DNA of 64,000 nucleotides, taken from contig NZ_JAUORX010000004.1 in assembly GCF_030548175.1 (NCBI RefSeq), forward strand, positions 310,001 through 374,000, given 5' to 3'. Under the pieces are notes generated by a model that had not been told where the DNA came from, made no database searches, and worked only from the letters and a program-made list of their open reading frames with translations. Positions 1 to 9,799 of this stretch are shown here, piece by piece. The translations under genes were made by a program, and so were the position numbers. The DNA comes from Cognatishimia sp. 1_MG-2023 (GTDB taxonomy: Bacteria; Pseudomonadota; Alphaproteobacteria; Rhodobacterales; Rhodobacteraceae). Numbering within the stretch: position 1 is the stretch's first letter; each line of letters starts with the position of its first letter.

Positions 1-3000
1 GATTTTAAATCAGCGGATTGCAGTACTTTTTCGGCTTCTTGCAGCAAACTGGGCCAACCGTCGTCATCCGGATCTCCACCGTTCTCTAAGATTTTCGGCG
101 CGTATTCCTGCCAGCGGTCTGTAGGCAAATTCGGAAGATGTTCTAACAACAGATGGATTTGCCGCCCACGCTTCTTTGCGGCCTCTTCGTCCAATCCAGC
201 CTCGCCTGCCAGAGCCTTTGCGCCGCCTAAGTCTGACGGGCTAAGTGTTTCCAGCGCGGGTTCAACCACCGGTGCAGGTTTCCAGAAATACGGCGCAAGG
301 TCTGGCATGTCCTTATCCGCGGCCGCTTCACCTTCCTCTACCGGTCCTGACCAATCCCCGTGGGAATATCGCAGCCCTTCGCCAAACCGGAAATCACAAG
401 GCGTAGCCCCCGCCGATTTCATACCGGCCTCGACAATCTGATACCAACTGTCCCCAGCCTTATCGAGATCACCCGCCGCCGCCACGATCAGCCATTTTTC
501 AGCCCGTGTCATGGCCACATACAGTAGGCGCAAACGTTCAGCGCGCTGCGCCTTAACCAATTCTTCACGCGCGTCTGCGATAGTCTTTGGCGCGGTTGCA
601 CTGGCGGTATTCCACAAGGACAGTTCGCCGCTTTCGATGATTTGATCAGTGGACCGGATCAGTCGCTTGCCAGTATCAGGCATGATCACGATCGGTGCTT
701 CTAGCCCCTTTGATCCGTGGACCGTCATGACCCGGATTTGGTCACTCGCGCTATCCATCTGGCGTTTGATTTCCAGATCGTCAGTTTCCATCCAAACCAA
801 AAAGCCCGTCAGACTTGGAACAGAGCTACGTTCGTAGGACAGTGCTTGCGATAACAGGGCATTGATCCCATCCTCGGCTTCGTTCCCAAGTCGTGCCAGC
901 AGCTTACGCCGCCCATCATGCCGCGTGAGCACGCGTTCAATCAGATCGTAGGGTCGTAAGAAGTCTGTCTTGCTCATCAAGTCAGACAGAACCGCCATGG
1001 TTTCTGGGAATTCGCCGCCTCGGTCCCGCAAAGCTTGCCATAATAACGGCGTTGAACGGCGGTGTGCTAAGTCAAACAATTGCTGTTCTGACCAATTGAA
1101 CAAGGGGGAGCGCAGGATCGTTGCAAGCGAAAGGCTGTCTTCTGGCGTTGCTAAGAAATTTAGTAATGCGCTCAGGTCTTTAACGGCCATCTCGGCGCCG
1201 ACCTTCAGGCGGTCCGCTCCGGCAATGGGCAGTTTTGCAGCCTTACAGGCGCGAATGATTTCTTGGAATAAATCCGACCGGCGTTGCACCAATATCAAGA
1301 AGTCCCCGGCCCGGACAGGCCGCTGACGGTACAAGCCATCATCCCCTTTTTTCGAAGGAATGGTGACCTTGTCGCGGATCATCCGCTTAATCTCGCGCGC
1401 GATGTTTTGGGCCAGATAAACGGTGTGATGGGTCTCGCTTAGACGATCTACAGGATCGTACCAATCACCCTCTTCGGGGCTTTCGCTTTTCTCTACAACA
1501 GGCCACAGATCGACCCGTCCGGGAAGGTCCGAGTTGAACGCGATGTGCTGTTCAAAATCGGAATCAGGCCGCACGTTAAAACACGCATCGACAACACGCA
1601 GAACCGCGTCAGAGGATCGGAACGAATACTCTAGCTCCAGCGCTTGAAGGGGCTGATCAGCGCCATGCAGGCGTTCGCCGAACTCACGCCGCATCCGGTC
1701 AAACTCGGCGGGGTCGGCACCTTGAAAGCTATAGATCGACTGCTTTTTATCACCGACTACAAAGATCGTGCGTTGGGTTTCGTCACGTGCACCAGAGCCG
1801 GCGGTGAATTCCTGCGCCAATCGTTCGATCACCTGCCATTGCACGGGACTGGTGTCTTGTGCCTCGTCGACAAGGATGTGGTCGATTCCGCCATCCAGAC
1901 GGTACAGCACCCATTCCGCCACGGCCTGATCCGACAAAAGGTTTCGGGCACGATGAATAAGATCGTCAAAGTCCAACCACCCAAGCCGTTGTTTGTGGTT
2001 TTCGTAAAGGCCAAGGAAACAATGGGCAAAGCGCCAAAGAACCAAACTGCGGCGGGCATTTGCAAGGGCAAGGCGCTGGGCGCGCGCATCCTCTACCCGC
2101 ATCATTAGCTTTTCGATTTTGGCGATCAAATCAGGATGATCTGTGCGCAGCTTCTTGGTCGGGAACGAACCGATCTTGGCGGTGAAGGGTTCTTTGGCGG
2201 TTGCACCGGTCAGGAAGAGGCTTTCGAGCTGGGGCAGGGCATCATACCCGATCCCGGAAAGCGCCGCGAGTTTTTCCGCGGCCTTTGCGTCTGTCTTACC
2301 ACCTGTTTTCAGGACTTCGATCAAAGCAGCGATCAAGTCCGTTTCGTCCCCTAAAAAGACGTCTCGTTTTATCGTGTCTTCGCTAGTCTCGGGATCAAGG
2401 TTGAGCTGCGCAAACAACTCTTCTTGGGAAACAGGGCGCGAGAAAGAGGGCGCATGACGCACGATTTCGGACGTCAGCCTTTCAAAGCTCTCGCCTGTAA
2501 AGTGCTGTGCTAAATCAGAAACCAGCGTGGCATCATCACCGTCTGCCATGTCGCCGACGATGTCTTCGCGTAGCAAGGCCGCGGCGCGATCTTCCATCTC
2601 TTTGAACAACGGGCTAACACCCGCCTCGAGCGGGAAACGCCGTAACAAAGAAGAGCAGAAAGAGTGGATGGTTTGGATTTTCAATCCGCCCGGTGCTTCA
2701 ATCGCGCGGGCGAACAAGGTGCGTGCTTCTCGCAGGCGCTGGCCATCAATGATGCCTTCGACACCCAGCTCGATCAGCTCACCGCGTAGGCCATCGTCGT
2801 TTTTCATGGCCCAAGCGCCCAACCGCTTGAACAATCGGTTCTGCATCTCTGACGCCGCGGCCTTGGTGTAGGTTAGGCAAAGGATGTGCTGCGGCTGAAC
2901 GCCCTGCAAAAGCAACCGCGCGACACGGTCGGTTAGAACGCGTGTCTTACCAGACCCGGCGTTGGCAGACAGCCAGGTCGAGGCGTCTGGTCGCGCGGCT

Positions 3001-3035
3001 TGGACTTGTCGTTCGGTGGCGTCGTCACGCTTCAT
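1..3035 (-). CDS. addA: AddA helicase-nuclease subunit, C-terminus cut by window edge
   Basis: UvrD-like helicase subunit of the AddAB enzyme, which unwinds and resects double-strand DNA breaks for RecA-dependent repair. The first 1011 residues are visible. A P-loop (ANAGSGKT) lies at about 24-31, the Walker B/motif II DEAQDT at 390-395, and motif III (VVGDKKQSIYSF) near 427. The open frame runs off the left edge, so the C-terminal PD-(D/E)XK nuclease domain is outside the window. The ATG overlaps the addB stop as ATGA, implying translational coupling. It is the last visible gene of the tsaE-amgK-murU-addB-addA operon. Identity is firm; only the end is missing. Confidence 0.95.
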   Translation of the reverse strand, partial: MKRDDATERQVQAARPDASTWLSANAGSGKTRVLTDRVARLLLQGVQPQHILCLTYTKAAASEMQNRLFKRLGAWAMKNDDGLRGELIELGVEGIIDGQRLREARTLFARAIEAPGGLKIQTIHSFCSSLLRRFPLEAGVSPLFKEMEDRAAALLREDIVGDMADGDDATLVSDLAQHFTGESFERLTSEIVRHAPSFSRPVSQEELFAQLNLDPETSEDTIKRDVFLGDETDLIAALIEVLKTGGKTDAKAAEKLAALSGIGYDALPQLESLFLTGATAKEPFTAKIGSFPTKKLRTDHPDLIAKIEKLMMRVEDARAQRLALANARRSLVLWRFAHCFLGLYENHKQRLGWLDFDDLIHRARNLLSDQAVAEWVLYRLDGGIDHILVDEAQDTSPVQWQVIERLAQEFTAGSGARDETQRTIFVVGDKKQSIYSFQGADPAEFDRMRREFGERLHGADQPLQALELEYSFRSSDAVLRVVDACFNVRPDSDFEQHIAFNSDLPGRVDLWPVVEKSESPEEGDWYDPVDRLSETHHTVYLAQNIAREIKRMIRDKVTIPSKKGDDGLYRQRPVRAGDFLILVQRRSDLFQEIIRACKAAKLPIAGADRLKVGAEMAVKDLSALLNFLATPEDSLSLATILRSPLFNWSEQQLFDLAHRRSTPLLWQALRDRGGEFPETMAVLSDLMSKTDFLRPYDLIERVLTRHDGRRKLLARLGNEAEDGINALLSQALSYERSSVPSLTGFLVWMETDDLEIKRQMDSASDQIRVMTVHGSKGLEAPIVIMPDTGKRLIRSTDQIIESGELSLWNTASATAPKTIADAREELVKAQRAERLRLLYVAMTRAEKWLIVAAAGDLDKAGDSWYQIVEAGMKSAGATPCDFRFGEGLRYSHGDWSGPVEEGEAAADKDMPDLAPYFWKPAPVVEPALETLSPSDLGGAKALAGEAGLDEEAAKKRGRQIHLLLEHLPNLPTDRWQEYAPKILENGGDPDDDGWPSLLQEAEKVLQSADLK

Positions 3036-5965
3036 GTTAAATCCTCTGAAAGCGGTTCGTCCGTGACGTCCCATTCCCCAAACCGTGCAAGCTGATCGTA
3101 ATCACTGTGATCAGAATCCTTGCGCAGCGCCCGTCGTGAGGTGAAACCTTGTTCCGCATCCAAATAACGGGTGATCAGTTGTTCGAACTCTTCCCAAACC
3201 TTCGCGGGTGGAATTTCAACCAAGGGCGCTTCGACGTCTTTTGGGGAATTGCCAAGGCCGATGTAAATCGCTGCCGCGACATCGGCCGCGTCAATATTTT
3301 CAAATCCATTCTTCTCCGCCATCGCGGCTTCTAATAGCAGCTGTTTGTCGAAATACAGTTGCTCGTCCTTCGAAGGAGGGGTGCCGGTTTTGTAATCGTA
3401 GATCACCAGATCACCCTGAGCATTTCGATCAATGCGATCCGCTGTGCCTTTTAAGGTAAACCCAAGTGACGGAATGTCGGCCTTTGCGCGGCTTTCAAAC
3501 CCGATGGGACGCGCTGTGTTTTGGCGGCGGATTTCGCCGCTGACAAAATGATCTGCAATGCGATTGATCCTTGCCTTCCATAGTGTTCTAGCAGCGGACC
3601 ATGGAACGTTTTCGGCCAATACCGTTTCAGAAATCTCCAACAAGTGTTCATGGGTCAAGAGGTTGCGGTCTTGGGTGACGTCTTTGACGAATTGCTCAAG
3701 GACTTCGTGGATAACGATACCACGCAGCAGCGCGTCGGGCGACTTCATCAGCGGGTCCATGGGGCGCAGGCGCAAAGTATGCCTTGCGTAAATGGCATAG
3801 GGATCGCGGATCAGTTTCTTGATCTCGGTCACAGATAGCTGCAGAGGTCTTGCCGCCAACGGCGGTCGTGGGGAAGGGCGCTTTGCAGGTTCAACCGGAG
3901 CAACGGTTTCTAGTGATTGAACCATATCCAACCAATGGACGCCGCGCGCTTTCATTTCAGCTAGGGCGGTTTTCCCGCCTTGCTCTGGCAAACCTTCGAG
4001 CAAGTTCATCAGGCGGTTGATCCATCGAGACGGCACGGTTTCAGCCTCGTCCGAGCGTATAGACCGGGTCAGCCAAACCTCTTTCGCGCCAACGGCTTGT
4101 TGGAAGTCATGGGCAGACAAACCGATGCGCCGTTCGGGCAGCAGTAAACCAGCATCATGGCGCATTTTTCGGTTTAGCCATGGATCTGGGCTTGGGCTTT
4201 CAGGCCAACTGCCTTCGTTCAACCCGCCAAGGATCATTAGGTCTGCACCCTGAACACGCGCCTCTAGCGTACCCCAGATTAGGATGTTCGGGTGTGGCGC
4301 GTCGCGGTCACGTACTTCGCCTTGGCCTAGGACGGCACCAAATACATCAGTGTAATCCGATGCCGAAAGTGGGCCCGCGTAGTCTGCGTTTTCGGTTAGA
4401 TTGTTGACGATCTTCTGTGCTTCGCGGCCCGCTTTTTCCTCCCACAAGCCGCCGGTTCCGTCCGTTGTCGATGAGCCTCGCGCTATATTCTGTGCTAGCA
4501 GAAGGTGAGACGCTAACCGATCTGATAAAGCTATAAGCCCCGGCGCTTCTTGATCGCAGAAATGGGTGGTCAGCCACAGCATCCATTCGTCTGCGTCCTT
4601 TTGTGCGATGGCCCATGCGGCCAATTGTTCCGCGTCGGGAAATGTGATGCCTTTGCGTCGCAAGTGTAGTTCTAGATCACGGGTCAAGCGCAGGTGGATG
4701 TTACGATCCTGCCCAGAATGGGTGAGAGGATGTTTGAGCAGCGTTAAAAGCGCTTCGGAGGTTAGCTTTTGCGTGAAAAGCGCCCCGACATGGCGCAGAA
4801 ACCGGCCCGGAGGCGATAGCTGAAGCGGCGTACCTGCTGAATCATCCGGCAAAATATCCCAGCGATCAAGGGCTGCTGTGACTTGGCGTGTCAGCATCCG
4901 GTCGGGCGTAATCAGGGCAGCTGTCTGGCCAGCTTCTGCGGCTGCTCGTAACCGTAGCGCAATGGCCAATGCTTCTTCCCGCATGGAAGATGCCTCGACC
5001 AAAGTTACGTCATGCGTGGCGACATCAATATCGGTCAGCAATGGCCCTTCGGATAGCCATTGGTCTGTGACCGGGGCAGGGCGCAACGCCAAGGATACCA
5101 GTTTGTTACGTGCCGGGCGGGGCGGCGGCGATTGCGTCCAACGGTCGACATCCGCGGCAGTTAAGCCAAGTGCAGTGACGACCTTGTGGAACCTGAATTG
5201 CGGATGATCCTCGGCGGTTAACGCATCGCTGAGTGTTTCCCAGCCAGACGCAGGCGTATCAAAATCGAAACCAGGCAGAACCAGCGCGCCTTGCGGTAGC
5301 TTGGCGATGGCGCGCATCAACAGCATAGTCGTGCCGCGCGAACCAGTGGAGCCTGCTAAGATGATGGGGTGCTGCGGTGGGTGTAGCTCCCAATGTTCTG
5401 CGAGACGTTCAACGATCTGGCGCTGACGCGTTTCGCTATCTGGCGCTTGGTGCACCGTTTCAAGAAAGTGACGCGCAATCCCGAAAAACGCTTGCGCGCG
5501 CTCCCAGTGGCCAGATTGATCAGATACATCTAAGGCCGAAATCACATCGGGTGACACGCCTTCACCGCTCATTTCATCCATGAGACCAGCGAGGCTATCG
5601 GCAAGATCATAGAGTGAGGCGCGAGGCGCTAAGCTAGGTTGTTGCTCTAACAGTCTAGCGATCAACTGGATCAATTCGAAACGACGCCGCAAAGGGTTCA
5701 CAGCCCGCGGGATGTCTTTGACGGCTATGTCTTGGCCGAGACGGGTGAGTAGGTCGATCTTGGGCAACAAAGTGGGCGGACCTTGATCGAACAAAGTACG
5801 CATTCGCCGCGCCATACGTTGGGTGTTGACGATGATTTGCACCTTGGCCATGGCTTCGGGTGGCTGACCAACCATGCGTGCCAAAAGGCCATCCATCAGG
5901 GCTTTGGGAAAGTCTGCGCCGGGATCAACGCCAAAGACACGTGGTTGATCAGAGGGTTCAAACAC
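3032..5965 (-). CDS. addB: AddB, double-strand break repair subunit
   Basis: Partner of AddA in the AddAB helicase-nuclease. The 977 residues match the alphaproteobacterial AddB length. The N-terminal half is an inactivated helicase-like fold whose P-loop equivalent is degenerate (LAGSTGSRGTT). The C-terminus carries a RecB-type nuclease with a DRID stretch and DYKTG at about 857-861. The start is a GTG at 5965, which overlaps the upstream murU stop by 8 bp; the first residues (MFEPSDQPRVF) look like the usual AddB N-terminus. The stop overlaps the addA start as ATGA. Start codon choice is the only uncertainty. Confidence 0.95.
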   Translation of the reverse strand: MFEPSDQPRVFGVDPGADFPKALMDGLLARMVGQPPEAMAKVQIIVNTQRMARRMRTLFDQGPPTLLPKIDLLTRLGQDIAVKDIPRAVNPLRRRFELIQLIARLLEQQPSLAPRASLYDLADSLAGLMDEMSGEGVSPDVISALDVSDQSGHWERAQAFFGIARHFLETVHQAPDSETRQRQIVERLAEHWELHPPQHPIILAGSTGSRGTTMLLMRAIAKLPQGALVLPGFDFDTPASGWETLSDALTAEDHPQFRFHKVVTALGLTAADVDRWTQSPPPRPARNKLVSLALRPAPVTDQWLSEGPLLTDIDVATHDVTLVEASSMREEALAIALRLRAAAEAGQTAALITPDRMLTRQVTAALDRWDILPDDSAGTPLQLSPPGRFLRHVGALFTQKLTSEALLTLLKHPLTHSGQDRNIHLRLTRDLELHLRRKGITFPDAEQLAAWAIAQKDADEWMLWLTTHFCDQEAPGLIALSDRLASHLLLAQNIARGSSTTDGTGGLWEEKAGREAQKIVNNLTENADYAGPLSASDYTDVFGAVLGQGEVRDRDAPHPNILIWGTLEARVQGADLMILGGLNEGSWPESPSPDPWLNRKMRHDAGLLLPERRIGLSAHDFQQAVGAKEVWLTRSIRSDEAETVPSRWINRLMNLLEGLPEQGGKTALAEMKARGVHWLDMVQSLETVAPVEPAKRPSPRPPLAARPLQLSVTEIKKLIRDPYAIYARHTLRLRPMDPLMKSPDALLRGIVIHEVLEQFVKDVTQDRNLLTHEHLLEISETVLAENVPWSAARTLWKARINRIADHFVSGEIRRQNTARPIGFESRAKADIPSLGFTLKGTADRIDRNAQGDLVIYDYKTGTPPSKDEQLYFDKQLLLEAAMAEKNGFENIDAADVAAAIYIGLGNSPKDVEAPLVEIPPAKVWEEFEQLITRYLDAEQGFTSRRALRKDSDHSDYDQLARFGEWDVTDEPLSEDLT

Positions 5966-6650
5966 TGCTGCTCTCCAGCATATTTTCCGCCAATGTGATG
6001 CCTTCGGGGGTTCCTACATCGCACCACTTGCCGGAGTAGATGACACCGAATAGGCGTCCCGCAGCGTTGATTTCATTCCAAAGGAGGTTAAGCGAAAATG
6101 CTGTGTCTTTGATATGTGCAAGGCCGTCTGTTTTCAGAATTTGTATGCCGCCATATACGACGCCAGGGCCACGTGTAAGTGAACCATCTGGCCCAAGAAT
6201 AAAGTCGCCTTTACCTGGGTGCCCAACCGTATTTTCACAGGGTACACATAGCAACAAGGCGTCCATGATTTCTGGCTTCCAGGCAGCCTTCAAGATTTCG
6301 AAAGGGTTCGGACCCTTCCAAATCGCATCGGTATTTGACGTGTAAACAGGGCCATCCCCCAAAGCCGGCAAAGCATTTCGCAATCCGCCGCCGGTTTCTA
6401 GAATGTCTGGTTGTTCAACGATTGCTTGAACGCCGAGCGGTGCAAGGTGATCTTGCAGTTGGTTGGTGTGGTAATGCAGGTTCGCAACGATTGGGTTTGG
6501 CTGAACTGCCTTTGCCAAATCTAGTGTGTGATCAATCAATGCTTTTCCCGCGACCTTGATCAAAGGTTTGGGTTGGTGCGCGGTTAACGCCCCCATGCGC
6601 GTACCGAAACCGGCCGCGAATAACATTAAAGCGTTGGGATGGTCGCGCAT
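5958..6650 (-). CDS. murU: MurU-type N-acetylmuramate-1-phosphate uridylyltransferase
   Basis: Nucleotidyltransferase of 230 residues with the sugar-nucleotidyl signature AAGFGTRM at 12-19 and the following PKPLIKV. With AmgK it forms the recycling shunt that converts MurNAc directly to UDP-MurNAc, bypassing de novo synthesis (known from Pseudomonas and Caulobacter). The amgK gene lies immediately upstream and overlaps it by 25 bp. An internal ATG at 6626 would overlap the amgK stop as TAATG and give a 222-residue protein still containing the whole motif, so the start is not settled. The MurU assignment rests on the AmgK pairing; other NDP-sugar transferases share the motif. Confidence 0.85.
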   Translation of the reverse strand: MRDHPNALMLFAAGFGTRMGALTAHQPKPLIKVAGKALIDHTLDLAKAVQPNPIVANLHYHTNQLQDHLAPLGVQAIVEQPDILETGGGLRNALPALGDGPVYTSNTDAIWKGPNPFEILKAAWKPEIMDALLLCVPCENTVGHPGKGDFILGPDGSLTRGPGVVYGGIQILKTDGLAHIKDTAFSLNLLWNEINAAGRLFGVIYSGKWCDVGTPEGITLAENMLESSSV

Positions 6651-7648
6651 TGGTCTTTGAGCCTTTGCATTAAGTCGGCTGTTGGTTTTGGCAGGTCTGA
6701 TAAGATGCGGTCGGCGACCGTGGACAATGCGGGATGCGCCAAATCACGCTCTAGGTAACCCCAAACGCGCGGCAAGAAATCGACGTAGTGAGGTTTGCCA
6801 AAGTGAAGCGATAACCGTGCAAACACACCAATAATTCGCAGATTCCTTTGGGCGCCGAGCACGTGATAAGCAGCATCAAACGCGTCGTGTGGTGTGCAAG
6901 TCTGTGTAACGTACCGCTGGATCATGTCGCGTTCTATGTTTTCTGGAACGTCCCGACGCGCATCTTGTAAAAGCGATACAAGATCATAGGCAGGATGGCC
7001 TGCCATGGCATCTTGGAAGTCAAGCAAGCCAACACGTGCGACACCGTTGCGTTCAGGCAGCCAAATTAGATTTTCCGCATGGTAATCGCGTTGAATTAAG
7101 ACAGATGTTTCGGCCGCATATTGGCTAAGTACCTCGGCAAATGCGTGTTCAAAGGCAATCGCTTGTTGTTCATATTGCAGACCCGCCCCGCGACGGTACC
7201 AACGCCATGCATGGGCTGCCATCTGAGACATTGTTGTTTGGTCGTATGGTGGCAAATCAGCAGGGGGCGCTGAACGGTGAAGGTCCACCAGAACGTCAAT
7301 TGCGGCCTCATAGAGGGTATGTTCAAGGTTGGGCTGGGTTTCCATCACGCGCGCAAAAATAGCATCACCCAAATCCTCGAGCAAAAGGAAACCGTGTGTT
7401 TGGTCCTGCGCAATAATGGCTGGTGCAGATAGACCTTTGGCTGACAGAAATTCTGCAATCGCGACGAACGGAGTAATATCTTCGCCTTTGTCCGGCGGTG
7501 CGTCCATCAGAACGGCTGTATTTCCGTTCTGCATGGTCAATCGCTCATAACGCCGATTAGAAGCATCGCCCGCTAGATTGCCGCGCTTTGCGGTCGGCCA
7601 TTCAGTTGTGTTTAGAAATGTCTCGATCAGGTTATCGCGTTCAGTCAA
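6626..7648 (-). CDS. amgK: AmgK-type anomeric MurNAc/GlcNAc kinase
   Basis: Aminoglycoside-phosphotransferase-fold kinase (340 residues) that phosphorylates the anomeric carbon of MurNAc and GlcNAc, feeding MurU in cell-wall recycling. The catalytic loop RDYHAEN has D188, H190 and N193, and the metal-binding DFQD begins at D210. The start is probably TTG at 7648, overlapping the tsaE stop by 8 bp; the next in-frame ATG is about 40 residues in and would remove conserved sequence. The coupling to murU and tsaE is typical of Rhodobacteraceae and supports the assignment over a generic phosphotransferase. Confidence 0.87.
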   Translation of the reverse strand: MTERDNLIETFLNTTEWPTAKRGNLAGDASNRRYERLTMQNGNTAVLMDAPPDKGEDITPFVAIAEFLSAKGLSAPAIIAQDQTHGFLLLEDLGDAIFARVMETQPNLEHTLYEAAIDVLVDLHRSAPPADLPPYDQTTMSQMAAHAWRWYRRGAGLQYEQQAIAFEHAFAEVLSQYAAETSVLIQRDYHAENLIWLPERNGVARVGLLDFQDAMAGHPAYDLVSLLQDARRDVPENIERDMIQRYVTQTCTPHDAFDAAYHVLGAQRNLRIIGVFARLSLHFGKPHYVDFLPRVWGYLERDLAHPALSTVADRILSDLPKPTADLMQRLKDQCATIPTL

Positions 7649-8117
7649 AACTTAGGTCTCTCAATCTTGCGCTCCATTTGTCGTCCGTCCAAGACAGAGA
7701 TAACTGCCGTTCGCCCGGCGTTTCTGTCATTTTTAAAGTCATCGAAAGCGCGGATTTCGGCGCGAGTTCAGCAAGGCGATCTGGCCATTCCACTAGGCAA
7801 ATCGCGTCTTCGAAGGCTTCTGTCAGGCCAAGTTCAACAACTTCATCGGGGCTTGTTAGCCGGTAAAGATCAGCATGCCACAGGTTGGTGTCGCCGGTTT
7901 CGTAAGTCTGAACAAGTGTGAAGGTCGGCGATGGCACATCTTCTGCGTATCCAAGGCGTGCCTGGATAAGAGAACGTGCAAAATGGGTCTTTCCAGCGCC
8001 GATGTCGCCGGTCAATAAAATGACATCGCCAGCACCCAGTTTTGGGGCCAGAGTTTGGGCCAAAGCGGCGGTTTGGTCAGGCGAATTTAGTGTAATATTC
8101 AAAGGTGCGTGCGACAT
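7641..8117 (-). CDS. tsaE: TsaE, ATPase of the t6A tRNA modification system
   Basis: ATPase that drives turnover of the TsaB/TsaD complex in making N6-threonylcarbamoyladenosine at position 37 of ANN-decoding tRNAs. With the ATG at 8117 it is 158 residues, the usual length. The P-loop GDIGAGKT is at 37-44, SPTFTLVQTY begins near 63, and HADLYRL is at 81-87. The frame is open upstream to a GTG at 8183, but that would add 22 unconserved residues. It is first in the amgK-murU-addBA operon. tsaD lies elsewhere in this window (17957-19066). Confidence 0.95.
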   Translation of the reverse strand: MSHAPLNITLNSPDQTAALAQTLAPKLGAGDVILLTGDIGAGKTHFARSLIQARLGYAEDVPSPTFTLVQTYETGDTNLWHADLYRLTSPDEVVELGLTEAFEDAICLVEWPDRLAELAPKSALSMTLKMTETPGERQLSLSWTDDKWSARLRDLSFD

Positions 8118-8233
8118 GTGCAGAGGATACAAGCCATGGGTCGGCCTGCAAGCCTGAAGCGTTAGATCGGCGATAATTTTCACAGCTCGATTTTGCCCAT
8201 CTGTTAGCCGCTAAAAGGCAGAATCTCAGGTCT

Positions 8234-9628
8234 TCAATGCGATATGATTGGATTCTGGGCGGATGGCTGTTCGAAACCATCCCCAACCTCCAATTTTTCG
8301 CGCAACCAAGACACCTCGACGATCGCACCGCGTTTTGCATATTTTTCGTTGCTGCCGGCAAATGCGTCGGACCCATTCGCAAAACTAAGCTGTGCCCCGG
8401 TGCGTTCTAGCAGTGTCTTTGCAATAAATAGGCCTAGGCCCATACCTTCATAACCGGGGCGCTGTTTCCGGTCTTTATCTGATCTGCGATTTCGGACGAA
8501 TGGATTTCCGATGCGCCCGATCAAATGGGGTGGATACCCTTTGCCATCATCCATAATGCGTACAGTGATGTGATTTTGGGTCCAGTCGGTTTCGACCCAG
8601 ACATTTTCATGCGCGAAGTCGACCGCGTTTTGAACAAGGTTTCGCAGTCCGTGAATAATTTCTGGCCGACGTAAAACAATCGGAACGCCGCCTTCGGAAG
8701 ACTGCGTTATGTCTTCGCTGAAACGCAGGCTTTTTCCGCGGTTTAGATGTGGTTCTGCTGCTTCTTCAATGAGTGTCAGAAGTGGGGCGCGTCTGAGCTG
8801 TAAGTCATTTTTGCCCGCGCGGCCCATCGACCTTAGAATATCACGGCATCTGTCTGCCTGTTCCCGGATCAAAGCTGCGTCTTCGTGTAGATCTGGCTGT
8901 TCGGTCAGTTCTTCCATTAATTCTGCGCTGGCTAGTTTGATGGTGGCAAGTGGTGTTCCTAACTCGTGTGCTGCCGCAGCGACTACGCCCCCTAGGTCAG
9001 TCAACTTTTGCTCGCGTGCGAGTGCCATTTGGGTCGCAGCAAGAGCCTCGGACATCGAAGACATCTCTGAAACGACGCGACGTGAGTAAATAGAGGAAAA
9101 CAGAATTGCGATCACGATACCCGCTAGGTTGCCGTATAAAAAGATATCGGGAATGCGCAAAATAAAGCCTTCTACTGTGCGCAAAGGTAAATGAAACTGC
9201 ACCATTAGGCCGACCAAAATGATAGCAACTGTCGCCAGTGTGATCGTAGAGCGCACAGTTAGCGTGGCGGCCGAGATGGTGACCGGCCCGACGACGAGGA
9301 TTGAAAACGGATTGTTCAATCCCCCTGTTAAGAACAGCAAGAAACACAGCTGTAACAGATCAAACAGCAACATTCCGGCATTTTCAGCTTCGGATAGCAA
9401 TTTGTTCTCTGGAAAAATGTAGGCAGCAATCAGGTTGGCCAGTACCGAGATACCAACGGCTAAGTAACAAAGGCCATAATTTAGCTGAAGATCGAAGAAT
9501 AGGTGAGCGACGAGAAGTGCGGTTACTTGTCCGAATACGGCAATCCAACGAACGGTTGTAATCGTGCGAAGGCGAATCCAATTGCTGCGCCGGTGCCCTG
9601 CGAAAAGATCAGCTGAAAGATCAGACAT
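8234..9628 (-). CDS. regB: RegB/PrrB redox-sensing histidine kinase
   Basis: Membrane sensor kinase of the global redox system controlling photosynthesis, respiration, carbon and nitrogen fixation in Rhodobacteraceae. With the ATG at 9628 (preceded by a GACGGGG ribosome site) it has 464 residues. About six hydrophobic segments lie in residues 25-185. The GGLNNPF motif at 102-108 corresponds to the known quinone-binding segment. The H-box histidine is H221 (HELGTP). C261 in DRCRDIL matches the redox-active cysteine position of RegB. The GHKL ATPase domain follows. It is divergent from senC with regA just beyond, the standard locus. Confidence 0.97.
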   Translation of the reverse strand: MSDLSADLFAGHRRSNWIRLRTITTVRWIAVFGQVTALLVAHLFFDLQLNYGLCYLAVGISVLANLIAAYIFPENKLLSEAENAGMLLFDLLQLCFLLFLTGGLNNPFSILVVGPVTISAATLTVRSTITLATVAIILVGLMVQFHLPLRTVEGFILRIPDIFLYGNLAGIVIAILFSSIYSRRVVSEMSSMSEALAATQMALAREQKLTDLGGVVAAAAHELGTPLATIKLASAELMEELTEQPDLHEDAALIREQADRCRDILRSMGRAGKNDLQLRRAPLLTLIEEAAEPHLNRGKSLRFSEDITQSSEGGVPIVLRRPEIIHGLRNLVQNAVDFAHENVWVETDWTQNHITVRIMDDGKGYPPHLIGRIGNPFVRNRRSDKDRKQRPGYEGMGLGLFIAKTLLERTGAQLSFANGSDAFAGSNEKYAKRGAIVEVSWLREKLEVGDGFEQPSAQNPIISH

Positions 9629-9799
9629 GTTGCCCCGTCTTGGATGAGTTTCGCTATTGTTATGCCTGTTCAGTGGAATTGACAAATACCTGCGATGGAT
9701 TGGCGCGCCGGCATGATTGTGATGCCTGCTTGTCTTGCGCCCTTCATGGGGGCAGCGTAACTCTCCGACGAGAAATGGTTATTGGTAAAGGAATTCGGG

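Noticed and set aside
1644-2108. 154-residue plus-strand frame opposite addA
   Set aside because: Antisense to the helicase motif region of addA.
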